Source: JBPRGH01 sp051418055 (GTDB lineage: Bacteria; Bacteroidota; Bacteroidia; Cytophagales; Cyclobacteriaceae). From it: DNA of 64,000 nt. The position numbers and the translations under genes were made by a program. The notes under the pieces are model-generated. The model searched no databases and had not been told where the DNA came from. It saw nothing but the letters and a program-made list of their open reading frames with translations. Numbering within the stretch: position 1 is the first letter of the stretch; each line of letters starts with the position of its first letter. The stretch covers positions 35,450 through 99,449 of the forward strand of contig JBPRGH010000113.1 of the NCBI GenBank assembly GCA_051418055.1, read 5' to 3'. Shown here one piece after another: positions 27,927-36,427 of the stretch.

Positions 27927-28033
27927 CTGGAAGAGAGATAATTTGATGTACCAAAATATTCATATATAGAGGAGAAAATCTCTCCTAGCTTGACTTTTGC
28001 GAGGGGGTGGGCACACCAAAACACCAAAAAATC

Positions 28034-28164
28034 GTCATTTAGATCGAAGCTTTCTAAACCTAAAGACTTTATAACCAAACAGGTCTGGAAAGAGAGAAAT
28101 CTTACTCATTATATATCGGGTACTGCTAGTGGAGGAGTAAGATCTCTACTGTCGTCGAGATGAC
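28034..28164 (+). repeat. MITE-like dispersed repeat, copy 1
   Basis: A 131-base unit begins GTCATTTAGATCGAAG and ends GTCGTCGAGATGAC, so its ends are imperfect inverted repeats (GTCATxTCGA type). It shares GAGAAATCTTACTCATTATA, GGGTACTGC and GGAGTAAGATCTCT with copy 2. No coding capacity. It lies in the 609-base gene-free spacer between rnhA and the lipoprotein gene. Confidence 0.8.
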
Positions 28165-28207
28165 CGGAGAGGGAGATGTTGATGTCCAAAAACAACAAAA
28201 AAACCCT

Positions 28208-28335
28208 GTCATTTCGAACGTAGCTTACCAGACCTAAAACTTATTACCAACAGTTTTGCACAGTGAGAAATCTTACTCATTATATACCGGGTACTGCGAT
28301 TCGAGGAGTAAGGTCTCTCCTATCGTCGAGATGAC
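28208..28335 (+). repeat. MITE-like dispersed repeat, copy 2
   Basis: This 128-base unit starts GTCATTTCGAACGTAGC and ends ATCGTCGAGATGAC. Inside it has the same GAGAAATCTTACTCATTATA and GGAGTAAGGTCTCTCC blocks as copy 1, which are themselves roughly complementary (AGAAATCTTACTC versus GAGTAAGGTCTCT). The transcript could therefore fold into one long hairpin. Confidence 0.8.
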
Positions 28336-28412
28336 TTGGAAAAAGGGAGATTATTTATATTATTAACTACAAGCAAACAAAGATAGTAGCTCGATTTGTT
28401 TAATCACAGTAG

Positions 28413-28784
28413 TTATTTCTTCTTCTTAAATAGTCCCTTAAGTGTAAATTTCTTCTTTTCGGATTTTTTAAAGGCAGGGGGGCAATCCTTTTCAATATCG
28501 AATTGAGGTAGCGATTTTTTTACCTTTTCAATTTGATCATAATACTGTTCGTCTGTCATTAATTGCGCCTGAAGATCTGCCGCATCAATTTCAGGCTGCT
28601 GTTTCCTTTCTGCTTTTGCTCTATTCCGGCTCCTCTTCTTTTTAAAGGATGATTTTTTGCTAATCAGAATTTTGCACTGCTTACCCGGCGAAGGAAGCCG
28701 ACTTAGCGTGGATTGAGGGGCCACGCATGCTGACATGAATATAAGGATCAGCATTAGGGTAATATGGTTTTTTAAAGAACTCAA
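28413..28784 (-). CDS. Small basic lipoprotein, hypothetical
   Basis: The 123-residue protein begins with a lipoprotein signal peptide (ITLMLILIFMSAC, lipid-anchor Cys at about residue 20). The mature part is very Lys/Arg-rich: KKSSFKKKRSRNRAKAERK in the middle and KKSEKKKFTLKGLFKKKK at the end, around an acidic helix (DLQAQLMTDEQYYDQIEKVKKSL). No family recognised. The basic tails suggest contact with nucleic acid or anionic polymers, which is speculation. Confidence 0.65.
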   Translation of the reverse strand: MSSLKNHITLMLILIFMSACVAPQSTLSRLPSPGKQCKILISKKSSFKKKRSRNRAKAERKQQPEIDAADLQAQLMTDEQYYDQIEKVKKSLPQFDIEKDCPPAFKKSEKKKFTLKGLFKKKK

Positions 28785-28932
28785 AAATAGTCTTTTTACC
28801 TAATTGCCTGTATTTAAACAACTTCCTTTAATAAATTTTGTTTAAAAGGCTTATTTGTAAATAACGTACAAATTCTTTTTTAATTTTCAAATAACATAAA
28901 ATATTTCCAGCTCTTTACCATTGTTAAAATAA

Positions 28933-28970
28933 TAAAGGCTGTCTCATTTCTGAAACAGCCTTATTTTTTA
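28933..28970. terminator. Terminator after the ATP-grasp/LLM pair
   Basis: AAGGCTGTCTC pairs with GAAACAGCCTT around an ATTTCT loop, flanked by TTATTTTTT on the plus side and an AT-rich tract on the minus side. It lies just beyond the stop of the minus-strand gene at 28985. Confidence 0.7.
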
Positions 28971-28984
28971 TCATCAAAACTCAC

Positions 28985-30007
28985 TTATACACTTATTGCT
29001 GATATCACCTCCGCTGAAAAGCGTTCCATTTCCTCAAGCTGCGGGCTCGCCTGCAACAAGAAAAAATCAACCCCTACCCTTTCAAAGGCTTCAATCCTAT
29101 CCTGTAACTGCCCCGGAGTACCTGTCAGGCCGCTTCTTAACCCCCTGTTTGAAACCGAGTAATCCTGCAGTGAAAGCTGACTCTCCAGCTGGGTATTCTC
29201 TACCCATTGCTTATAATTATTGTAACTTTTTGAGGATGCTTCAACATTCGTTATCCTCTCAAGTTCCCTTTTAACTTCCTGCTCAGTATTACGGACAACA
29301 GAAAAAGCTGCTACTCCGAATTTCATAGGAGGTAATCCTAACCTTTCTCTCCTCTGCTTCATATCGGTGATACGTTTGCCAATCGCCTCCGGTGAATCAC
29401 CATGCATAACATAGCCATCGCACTGAGTGCTGATCATGGTTTTTGCAGCTTCCGATTCACCACCTGCATACAGGAAAGGTTTTTTGTTTGGTTTTGGCTG
29501 AAGTACATTATCATTAACCTGATAATATTTTCCCTGAAAAGAAACATGATCTTCTTTCCATAGTTTCGAAATCACCTCAATCCATTCGCTGGTCCGGGCA
29601 TAACGGTTATCGTGCTCATCAAATTCAACACCATATTTTTCAGCTTCTGTTTTCCACCATGATGCCACTACATTGAGTGATATACGGTCATTACTGATAT
29701 GCTCCAGGTTAGCAACCGTTTTAGCCAGCAGCGCCGGATTATGATATGTTGGCCTTACAGCCACCATAATTTCAAGCTCTTTTGTAACTGCAGCAACTGC
29801 CGCGGCTGTCGACCATGCATCAAGTGACGGAGCTTCCTCTCCTTTAATATCATTTAAATATAATTCAGCAATCAGGGAGAGGCTATACCCCCACTCTTCA
29901 CTATTCTGTGCCAGCTTGCGAATATAATCCCATGAAATATCCATATTTTCATCAGGGACATTTCGGAGCCATCCTCCAAAAACCGGTAACCAATATCCAA
30001 ATTTCAT
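28985..30007 (-). CDS. Luciferase-like (LLM) flavin-dependent monooxygenase, SsuD/SfnG type
   Basis: The 340-residue protein matches the FMNH2-dependent SsuD/SfnG branch of the luciferase-like family. The start MKFGYWLPVFGGW is followed by WDYIRKLAQNSEEWGYSLSLI, the HISNDRISLNVVASWW flavin-site strand, EHDNRYARTSEWIEVISKLW and the C-terminal GTPGQLQDRIEAFERVGVDFFLLQ. Relatives cleave C-S bonds of alkanesulfonates or dimethyl sulfone. The gene starts two bases after the stop of the ATP-grasp gene, and the SD sequence GAGGAGGTG is embedded in the last codons of that gene. The pair is certainly one transcript. No sulfonate transporter or flavin reductase is adjacent, so a role in tailoring a small molecule or peptide with the ligase is a serious alternative. 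Confidence 0.9.
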   Translation of the reverse strand: MKFGYWLPVFGGWLRNVPDENMDISWDYIRKLAQNSEEWGYSLSLIAELYLNDIKGEEAPSLDAWSTAAAVAAVTKELEIMVAVRPTYHNPALLAKTVANLEHISNDRISLNVVASWWKTEAEKYGVEFDEHDNRYARTSEWIEVISKLWKEDHVSFQGKYYQVNDNVLQPKPNKKPFLYAGGESEAAKTMISTQCDGYVMHGDSPEAIGKRITDMKQRRERLGLPPMKFGVAAFSVVRNTEQEVKRELERITNVEASSKSYNNYKQWVENTQLESQLSLQDYSVSNRGLRSGLTGTPGQLQDRIEAFERVGVDFFLLQASPQLEEMERFSAEVISAISV

Positions 30008-30008
30008 C

Positions 30009-30998
30009 TTACACCTCCTCTAGTTTATAGTTTGCTGCTTTTTCCAAAAAATCCACCAGTTTCTTATGTGGATCAAATCCGATAACATTTACAGCATCGG
30101 CTACAAAATTTGATAATGAGTTGACATCATAATAATAAAGCTGGCCATCACGGTCATCAATAATATATTCAATGCCCCCAACATCAATATCTGTTGCTGC
30201 TACTATTTGCTCTATGTTATCGATGATGTGCTGTGAAGGTGTGTAAGCTTCTACCTTCAGCCCGTTTTTTGGAGCATCCAATGCGCAGGCATTTCTTGTC
30301 AGCTCCTTACCTTCAGTAGTCTGGCAGATATCAGCCGGGCAAAGGTTAAAGCTTTCGCCTGTAGTATATACTTTTATCGCATAAAGGAATTTTCCACCCA
30401 AAGTCTCAACGCGATGAATGTGACCATCACGGGCAGGGATAAACTCCTGCACCAGTGCAGTATGATCAATTCCCAGGGATATTTTCCCATCGAAAACCGC
30501 TTGCTGTAATTCTTCCTTAGAATCATAACGGGTAATCCCTGCCCCGCTGCCGCCGATATTAGCCTTTATTACAATTGGAAAACGCAACTCCTTACTCGCA
30601 TCCACTGCCTGTGAAACATGATTGATGACTACTGCTTTGGGATATGGAAGCCCTAATGTTTCCAGCAGATTTAGCTGCAATGCCTTTGAAATTTCAAATC
30701 TCCAGGACTTGTATCCGTTAATTACCCTTATACCTTTGCTTTCCAGTGAAGCCAGGAGATCTGAAGTATAAAAAATTGCCTGTACGTTATTACGCAGATA
30801 AGCCGAAGGGCTCATTCTGTTAAAAAATATATCAAAAGGCAATTCTTTTTCATTCAGCTTAAAATGATGCTCTGCCGCATTATATTTTATTACATCTATA
30901 CCCCTGATGTTTAACTCGTTGAACAACGGTCGGAACCAGTCCGGATGTTCAAAATAGATGGCTAATGGTTTTTGTTTATTACTACTATTTATATTCAT
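30009..30998 (-). CDS. ATP-grasp ligase, RimK-like
   Basis: The 329-residue protein (ATG at 30998; an upstream TTG at 31007 is less likely) has an ATP-grasp fold. The Gly-rich nucleotide loop is VIKANIGGSGAGI (about 143-155). QEFIPARDGHIHRVETLGG follows, and the Mg-binding end is GGIEYIIDDRDGQLYYYDVNSLSNF (Glu277, Asn293). The N-terminal region (FEHPDWFRPLF, FFNRMSPSAYLRN) is a pre-ATP-grasp domain with a distinctive family signature. Such ligases join a carboxylate to an amine or, in RiPP systems, side chains within a peptide. The substrate is unknown here. It is the first gene of a two-gene operon with the LLM enzyme. Confidence 0.9.
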   Translation of the reverse strand: MNINSSNKQKPLAIYFEHPDWFRPLFNELNIRGIDVIKYNAAEHHFKLNEKELPFDIFFNRMSPSAYLRNNVQAIFYTSDLLASLESKGIRVINGYKSWRFEISKALQLNLLETLGLPYPKAVVINHVSQAVDASKELRFPIVIKANIGGSGAGITRYDSKEELQQAVFDGKISLGIDHTALVQEFIPARDGHIHRVETLGGKFLYAIKVYTTGESFNLCPADICQTTEGKELTRNACALDAPKNGLKVEAYTPSQHIIDNIEQIVAATDIDVGGIEYIIDDRDGQLYYYDVNSLSNFVADAVNVIGFDPHKKLVDFLEKAANYKLEEV

Positions 30999-31028
30999 TA
31001 TTTTCAAATTATTAAATTAAAACTGCTA

Positions 31029-31218
31029 TTATAATTCCTGCTCAAAAGCAGGCCCTGAAGGATCTTCACCTACAACAGTGCACCCAAATCCAGCTGTTGC
31101 TGCCCGCTATTTTTTGTCTCCAGGTTAAGCCGCAATAACTTTCTGTGGATAGTAAGCTTTTGATCTGTCGCACAAATACAGTTGCAGTATTGATATATGA
31201 ATATCCTGTAGGATACAT
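31029..31218 (-). other. Compositionally distinct leader with possible frame-disrupted small peptide gene
   Basis: Between the ATP-grasp start and an AT-rich spacer lies a stretch that is GC-richer (55 of 120 bases at 31021-31140). It can be read in three frames on the minus strand. Frame A reads DQKLTIHRKLLRLNLETK (then NSGQQQLDLGALL and stop at 31070) and looks like a RiPP leader. Frame B, open from 31106 to the stop at 31029, reads AATAGFGCTVVGEDPSGPAF then EQEL, looking like a core. Frame C has the only ATG (31218), giving 50 residues to 31066. Frames A and B would join after one restored base near 31107. The same stretch also holds a stem-loop (CCTGCT-TTTG-AGCAGG, 31036-31051), so a structured RNA leader is an alternative. 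Confidence 0.25.
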
Positions 31219-31713
31219 AGTAAAAAGTATAAAAGGTGAAATTTTAATTGTAAAAGAGGTTTGTAAATCAAATACTAGTGATTCAACCCTTAGCAGAGCC
31301 AGAGGTGCTCTTATCTAAATGAAATACAAACTTTAAAAGGTGTTTTACATTAACACCAACAACAGCAACATCGTGAAGCTGATATGTTCAGGTTCAGATA
31401 ACTGAAATTGATAAAGAAAACTGCGGAAATAATTTTGCTGAATACTTTCATGCTTATTAATTTATATTCTCCAATATTGGATCAGGAATTAGCACTTTGA
31501 CATGTGTCAGTTTGCTAGTGCATCTCAGAGCCTGTCTCTCCGCACTTCTTTATAAATCAATTCTTATTAGATTTGATAATGTAAAAGTATAAGTGTTGTT
31601 TGACAAAAACAAGTTCAAACATCAATTTATTTTTTAACAGTATCCATACCTGCTAATAACTACTATTAAAGCTATTCAGAAAAGCTTCTTATCTTCACAT
31701 TTCAGAGAATGAT
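31219..31713. other. Intergenic spacer without recognised gene
   Basis: AT-rich spacer between the divergent ATP-grasp operon and the membrane-protein pair at 31714. It contains a weak inverted repeat (GGTGTTTTACATTAACACC, 31339-31357) and no convincing open frame or terminator. Promoters for both directions should lie here but I cannot place them. Confidence 0.5.
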
Positions 31714-32130
31714 ATGATAAAGGATTATAAAAATCAAAAGCTTCAGCAGCTGCTTTTCGGGGTGGTTTTATTCGTACTGTATGCTATCCTGATGCAGGAT
31801 TTCACCAGTTCCCTGATCATCATTGCTATACTGACATTGATCATTGCAATGGGCTTTAATACATATCTTTTATATGATATAGAGATACAGGAGGATATAA
31901 TAATCATTAAAACGTATTCACTCCTAACAAAAAAAACACAACTTGAGCTATCTAAAAAAGATCTTGTTGATCTCAGGTACAATGATGCTTTTTTTACTTC
32001 TTATAACCTTATAATAAACTATAAGGAAGATGGAGAGGTAATAACAAAGAAGCTTTACCTGAATGCCGAGCCCTGGGATGATCTGATGTTAAAGCTTCAT
32101 GAGCTGAAAGGAATTACTCTAATGAGATAA
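31714..32130 (+). CDS. Two-helix membrane protein, PH-like tail, hypothetical
   Basis: The 138-residue protein has two adjacent transmembrane helices (about 10-30 and 34-54). A beta-rich cytoplasmic tail of about 80 residues follows (IEIQEDIIIIKTYSLLTKKTQLELSKKDLVDLRYND, then YNLIINYKEDGEVITKKLYL). This plan resembles bacterial PH-domain membrane proteins. It is followed eight bases later by another small membrane protein. Confidence 0.7.
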   Translation: MIKDYKNQKLQQLLFGVVLFVLYAILMQDFTSSLIIIAILTLIIAMGFNTYLLYDIEIQEDIIIIKTYSLLTKKTQLELSKKDLVDLRYNDAFFTSYNLIINYKEDGEVITKKLYLNAEPWDDLMLKLHELKGITLMR

Positions 32131-32138
32131 TAAAGAAA

Positions 32139-32441
32139 ATGGCAGAGACAAATAATCACTGGTTTGCAGATTATAAAGACTATTGGATAGGCATTGGCAT
32201 ATTCAATGTACTGCAAGGAGTTATAATTTACTTTACCCGCGAATCTAACTATACACCTGTTGTAGACCTACTTATAACCATCCTTCTTGGATTTGCGGTC
32301 AATGCCTTTGTGTCATTGCTTATTTTTATGATCATCGGGTTATTTAAACGTACTTTTCCCACCATACGATTTATAAAAACGTTTGCTAGATGGTCTTTTA
32401 TTTACCTGCTTATTATTATTATTGATGCATTTATGCTTTAA
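32139..32441 (+). CDS. Small membrane protein, hypothetical
   Basis: The 100-residue protein has three hydrophobic helices (about 13-28, 40-68 and 80-99) separated by short polar loops, starting MAETNNHWFADYKDYWIG. No family recognised. It is eight bases downstream of the preceding two-helix protein and probably translated from the same message. Confidence 0.65.
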   Translation: MAETNNHWFADYKDYWIGIGIFNVLQGVIIYFTRESNYTPVVDLLITILLGFAVNAFVSLLIFMIIGLFKRTFPTIRFIKTFARWSFIYLLIIIIDAFML

Positions 32442-32544
32442 AAATAATTCTAAACAATACCCAGGTTAAGCTATAAAAAATATTTAATTCGCAACAACCA
32501 CCAATAGTGGGAACCAAAGGTTTTATAACTAGGTTTGCGTCTTT

Positions 32545-34101
32545 ATGGCACAGCAGCAGAAAGAGGACGGGTCACACAGGCTTACTCAGGATGAAATTGA
32601 TCAGTGTATTTCCATACTGGAAAAGCTGAATACAGACACCAATCAGATATTTGATATCCCCAAGGATAAAAGGTTAGCGCTTATCATGGCCGCAGGATTA
32701 CTCTCAAGGCCAAGCAGGGAGGAGTTTTTAAGAAGAAAAAAAGATGCTAAAAAAGCAGCAAAAAGAAAGATTGCTGAAAAAGACAGGCATTTTCGCAATG
32801 GCACAGGTATAAGAAGTGCACGTGAAGCATCAGTTTTTATTGCACCTGCAATGATTGATCTTCCTGGTATTGAAAAAGAAACTCCGGAATTGGCATCTCC
32901 ACGAAATTGCTATGTGTGCAAGGAAGTTTATAATAAGCTGCATCATTTTTATGATACCATGTGCCCGACTTGTGGTGATTTTAATTATGCCAAACGGTTC
33001 CAGACTGCTGACCTTACAGGACAGGTAGCTTTGGTTACCGGATCAAGGCTTAAAATCGGATATCACATTACCCTAATGATGCTTAGAGCCGGAGCAACTG
33101 TTATTGCTACAACCAGGTTCCCTGTAGATTCTGCTTTACGATATGCCAAAGAACCGGATTTTAAGGACTGGCAGCACCGGTTAAAAATACACGGCCTTGA
33201 CCTCAGGCATATTCCAAGTGTAGAGATCTTTTGCAACTTTATAGAGCAGCAGTATGATCGTTTGGATGTGCTGATAAACAATGCCGCTCAAACAGTAAGA
33301 CGTCCTGCCGGATTTTACGAGCACCTGATGCCAAACGAGGAAAAGGATTTTACTGAATTACCTCCATATGCTCAGGACCTTCTATCAGACCATCATGCCT
33401 GTCTTCATGAGTTAAAAGAATTAAGTGCAGGCTTTTCAAATGGTGAAAATAAAAACCTGCCGGTTACCTGGCACGGAAAACAGTTAGGTATTGGATTAAG
33501 TGCATCTGCAAAACTTTCTCAGATACCTTATAGTATTGATAATTCAATTTCAAATAAAGAAGCATTCCCTGTTGGTAAACTGGATGCAGACCTTCAGCAG
33601 GTAGACCTTAGGAAAACAAATAGCTGGAGATTAAAATTAGGGGAAATACATACAAATGAGATGCTGGAGGTCCAGCTGGTGAATTCAGTAGCCCCTTTTG
33701 TACTGGTTAACCGCCTTGTTAATATTATGAAGAAGGATTATACTGGCAAAAAGCATATCATCAATGTCTCCGCAATGGAAGGTAAATTCCACCGTTTTCA
33801 TAAAGAAGACCGCCATCCGCACACAAATATGGCTAAGGCTGCCCTGAACATGATGACCCACACTTCTGCATCAGATTTCGCCAAATATGGTATTTATATG
33901 AATGCCGTAGATACAGGGTGGGTAACAGATGAGGACCCAGCAGAGCTGGCAAGGAGAAAGCAGGAGATCCATGATTTCCAGCCGCCGTTAGACATCGTTG
34001 ATGGAGCTGCACGTGTAATGGATCCCCTGTTTGATGGGATTAATACCGGAAAACACTGGTGTGGCAAATTTTTGAAAGACTACCGCCCGATAGACTGGTA
34101 A
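32545..34101 (+). CDS. SDR-family oxidoreductase with N-terminal zinc knuckle, atypical active site
   Basis: This 518-residue protein is about twice the size of a classical short-chain dehydrogenase. Residues 1-115 are helical and basic. A four-Cys zinc knuckle follows: Cys122/Cys125 (CYVC) and Cys140/Cys143 (CPTC). From residue 155 comes a Rossmann SDR domain with TGSRLKIG (165-172), LINNAAQTVRR and Ser409 in INVSAMEG. Where the catalytic YxxxK should be, the sequence is HPHTNMAKAALNM: Lys431 is kept but the Tyr position is Thr427. A long insert (about 260-350) separates the NNAA motif from the active site. The family exists widely under a generic oxidoreductase label and the substrate is unknown. 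Confidence 0.88.
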   Translation: MAQQQKEDGSHRLTQDEIDQCISILEKLNTDTNQIFDIPKDKRLALIMAAGLLSRPSREEFLRRKKDAKKAAKRKIAEKDRHFRNGTGIRSAREASVFIAPAMIDLPGIEKETPELASPRNCYVCKEVYNKLHHFYDTMCPTCGDFNYAKRFQTADLTGQVALVTGSRLKIGYHITLMMLRAGATVIATTRFPVDSALRYAKEPDFKDWQHRLKIHGLDLRHIPSVEIFCNFIEQQYDRLDVLINNAAQTVRRPAGFYEHLMPNEEKDFTELPPYAQDLLSDHHACLHELKELSAGFSNGENKNLPVTWHGKQLGIGLSASAKLSQIPYSIDNSISNKEAFPVGKLDADLQQVDLRKTNSWRLKLGEIHTNEMLEVQLVNSVAPFVLVNRLVNIMKKDYTGKKHIINVSAMEGKFHRFHKEDRHPHTNMAKAALNMMTHTSASDFAKYGIYMNAVDTGWVTDEDPAELARRKQEIHDFQPPLDIVDGAARVMDPLFDGINTGKHWCGKFLKDYRPIDW

Positions 34102-34217
34102 TATCTTATTCTTCAGCAGATCAATCATGTAACCTCTGAGGCTAATCATGCCTTTTCATGAGAATTATCATATTCTTTGCCACGTAAGGCTGCTAGCTTT
34201 GCGAAAAAGCTATTATT

Positions 34218-36359
34218 ATGAGCCTAACATCACTCATCACTCGGGAAGATAATCTTAGGAAATTACTATATCCGAAAAACATAGCCATAATAGGTGCTAC
34301 AGACAAAAGTACAAGTGTAGGAAGGGCAATATTTCACAATCTGCTTTTTGGTGGTTATAAAGGTATATTATATCCCGTACATCCTAAATCAAAGAGTGTG
34401 TCGGGTGTAAAAGCATATGCCGAGGTAAATAATATAGATGATGAGGTAGATCTGGCTGTAATTGTAGTACCAAGGGATTCAGTTGCGAATGTACTACGGC
34501 AATGTGGTGAGAAAGGAATAACTGTGGCAATAGTAATAACTGCCGGTTTTCGCGAGATAGGACCTGAAGGAATGGCAATGGAAGATGAGCTTATTAGCAT
34601 TGCCAATCAATATCAGATGGCCCTTTTAGGACCCAACTGTTTCGGTATTATAAATACTGATAAGCAGCTTAGCATGAATGCTACATTTGCCCGGACAATC
34701 CCCTCCTCAGGTAATGTAGCTTTTATCTCTCAAAGTGGCTCTGCGGGTGCTTATGCTCTTGAATATGCCGCCGCCAATAATATCGGGCTTTCAAAATTTG
34801 TTTCTATTGGCAATAAGGCTGTTCTAAACGAAAATGATTTTTTAAGATCCTTTGCCGATGATGAGTCGACAAAGGTGATCCTTGCATATATTGAGCATTT
34901 TGAAAATGCACCGGAATTTATGCGTATAGCAAAAGAGATCACTACCGGGAAAAATCCAAAGCCAATACTGGTTATTAAATCCGGTAGAAGCAAAAGCGGT
35001 CATCGTGCTGCAGCTTCTCATACAGGTGCACTTGTAGAGCGTGACGACCTGCTGGATCATCTTTTCAGGCAATTTGGTATCATTCGGGTTTCTACAATGG
35101 AGGCATTGTTTAACCTTGCGCGATGTTTTGCCGATCAGCCGCTGCCTAAGGGAAATAATATTGCAATAATTACGAATGCAGGCGGACCAGCGATAATCTC
35201 CTGTGATGAATCGGAAAAATATGGTATTAATGTCCCTGAGCTTAATGAAAAAACCCAGCAGCAATTAAAAGCTGTACTTCCTATGGCTGTTTCAGTGAAA
35301 AATCCTTTGGATCTGATAGGAGATGCGGATGCTAAAAGATATGAACTGACATTAAAAGCGGTACTTCAATCAAAAGATATAGACATGATCCAGGTGCTGG
35401 CAATACCACAGATGATGAATGACCTGGAGGATATAGCATCGGCAGTTACAAAATATGCCAGTGAAGCTAAAACAAGAGGAAAACCACTAGTAAGTTCCTT
35501 TGCCGGATTCGGTAAGAATGAAAAACTTGATCAGCTTTTATCTTCTCATCACATACCTAACTATGCTTTTCCTGAAAGTGGGGTAAAAGCATTAGGTGCT
35601 ATGGCAGAATTTTCAGCCTGGGCGAGAAAGCCTAAGGAAGAACCAAAAAAATTTGAAATAGATAAAGCACTCGCTGAAAAAATAATTTCTATCGCAACAT
35701 CAGAAGATCGTCATATACTTACTCAGCCGGAAAGCTATGCACTTTTTGAAGCTTATGGTTTTACAGCTGCAAAATATAAAGTAGTAAAATCAGCAGATGA
35801 AGCGGTAAATGCAGCGAATGCTATTGGATACCCTATTGCCATGAAAATTATTTCGCCGGATGTTATCCATAAATTTGACTGGGGCGGAGTAAAAATAAAT
35901 GTTAACGATCCTAAAAACGCGAAAGCTGCGTATGAGGAGATCATTGAGAATATCAGGAGCAAAGATGAAAACGCGAGGATAGATGGTGTCCTGGTGCAGG
36001 AGATGATACCCCCTGGTGTTGAATTGATAGTTGGTGCCATAAAAAATATCAATTACGGACATATTCTGGCTTTCGGATTGGGAGGCACCTTTGTTGAAAT
36101 TTTTAAAGATATCTCTTTCCGTCTGGCGCCAATTACACGATCAGATGCTGGTGAGATGATGCGTGAGATTAAATCATATGATATTCTTTGTGGCTACAGA
36201 GGCATGCCTGCCAGAGATACAGATGCTCTTGCAGATCTGCTACAGCGCCTTTCTCAATTGGTTGTTGATTTCCCGCAAATATCAGAGATAGATCTTAATC
36301 CTGTTATCGCACTTGAAAAAGGTGCCAGGATCGCAGATGTGAGGGTATTGCTGGAATAG
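34218..36359 (+). CDS. ADP-forming acyl-CoA synthetase (acetate--CoA ligase family)
   Basis: The 713-residue protein combines the alpha and beta parts of ADP-forming acetyl-CoA synthetase. A CoA-binding Rossmann domain comes first (YPKNIAIIGATDKSTSVGRAIFHNLLFGGYKG), then succinyl-CoA-ligase-like domains with the phospho-His motif SHTGAL (His268). The C-terminal ATP-grasp domain starts near residue 490 (AYGFTAAKYKVVKSADEAV, GVLVQEMIPPGVELIVGAI, DLNPVI). It interconverts acyl-CoA, ADP and phosphate with acid, CoA and ATP. The gene follows the SDR gene by 116 bases. The acyl specificity is not readable. Confidence 0.93.
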   Translation: MSLTSLITREDNLRKLLYPKNIAIIGATDKSTSVGRAIFHNLLFGGYKGILYPVHPKSKSVSGVKAYAEVNNIDDEVDLAVIVVPRDSVANVLRQCGEKGITVAIVITAGFREIGPEGMAMEDELISIANQYQMALLGPNCFGIINTDKQLSMNATFARTIPSSGNVAFISQSGSAGAYALEYAAANNIGLSKFVSIGNKAVLNENDFLRSFADDESTKVILAYIEHFENAPEFMRIAKEITTGKNPKPILVIKSGRSKSGHRAAASHTGALVERDDLLDHLFRQFGIIRVSTMEALFNLARCFADQPLPKGNNIAIITNAGGPAIISCDESEKYGINVPELNEKTQQQLKAVLPMAVSVKNPLDLIGDADAKRYELTLKAVLQSKDIDMIQVLAIPQMMNDLEDIASAVTKYASEAKTRGKPLVSSFAGFGKNEKLDQLLSSHHIPNYAFPESGVKALGAMAEFSAWARKPKEEPKKFEIDKALAEKIISIATSEDRHILTQPESYALFEAYGFTAAKYKVVKSADEAVNAANAIGYPIAMKIISPDVIHKFDWGGVKINVNDPKNAKAAYEEIIENIRSKDENARIDGVLVQEMIPPGVELIVGAIKNINYGHILAFGLGGTFVEIFKDISFRLAPITRSDAGEMMREIKSYDILCGYRGMPARDTDALADLLQRLSQLVVDFPQISEIDLNPVIALEKGARIADVRVLLE

Positions 36360-36427
36360 AAAAGCTAATATTCAAAGCACGTAAATAAGGAATCAGTGTG
36401 CTCTGAATAGTCGTATAAATAGCAGAA

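Noticed and set aside
28208..28335. CRISPR array
   Set aside because: The repeats are about 130 bases, few, imperfect and without uniform spacers, so they are dispersed elements and not CRISPR.
31066..31218. 50-residue ORF (frame C) as the true gene before the ATP-grasp ligase
   Set aside because: It has the only ATG, but its Trp/Cys-rich sequence has no leader-like character and competes with two better-looking frames; kept only as part of the leader entry.
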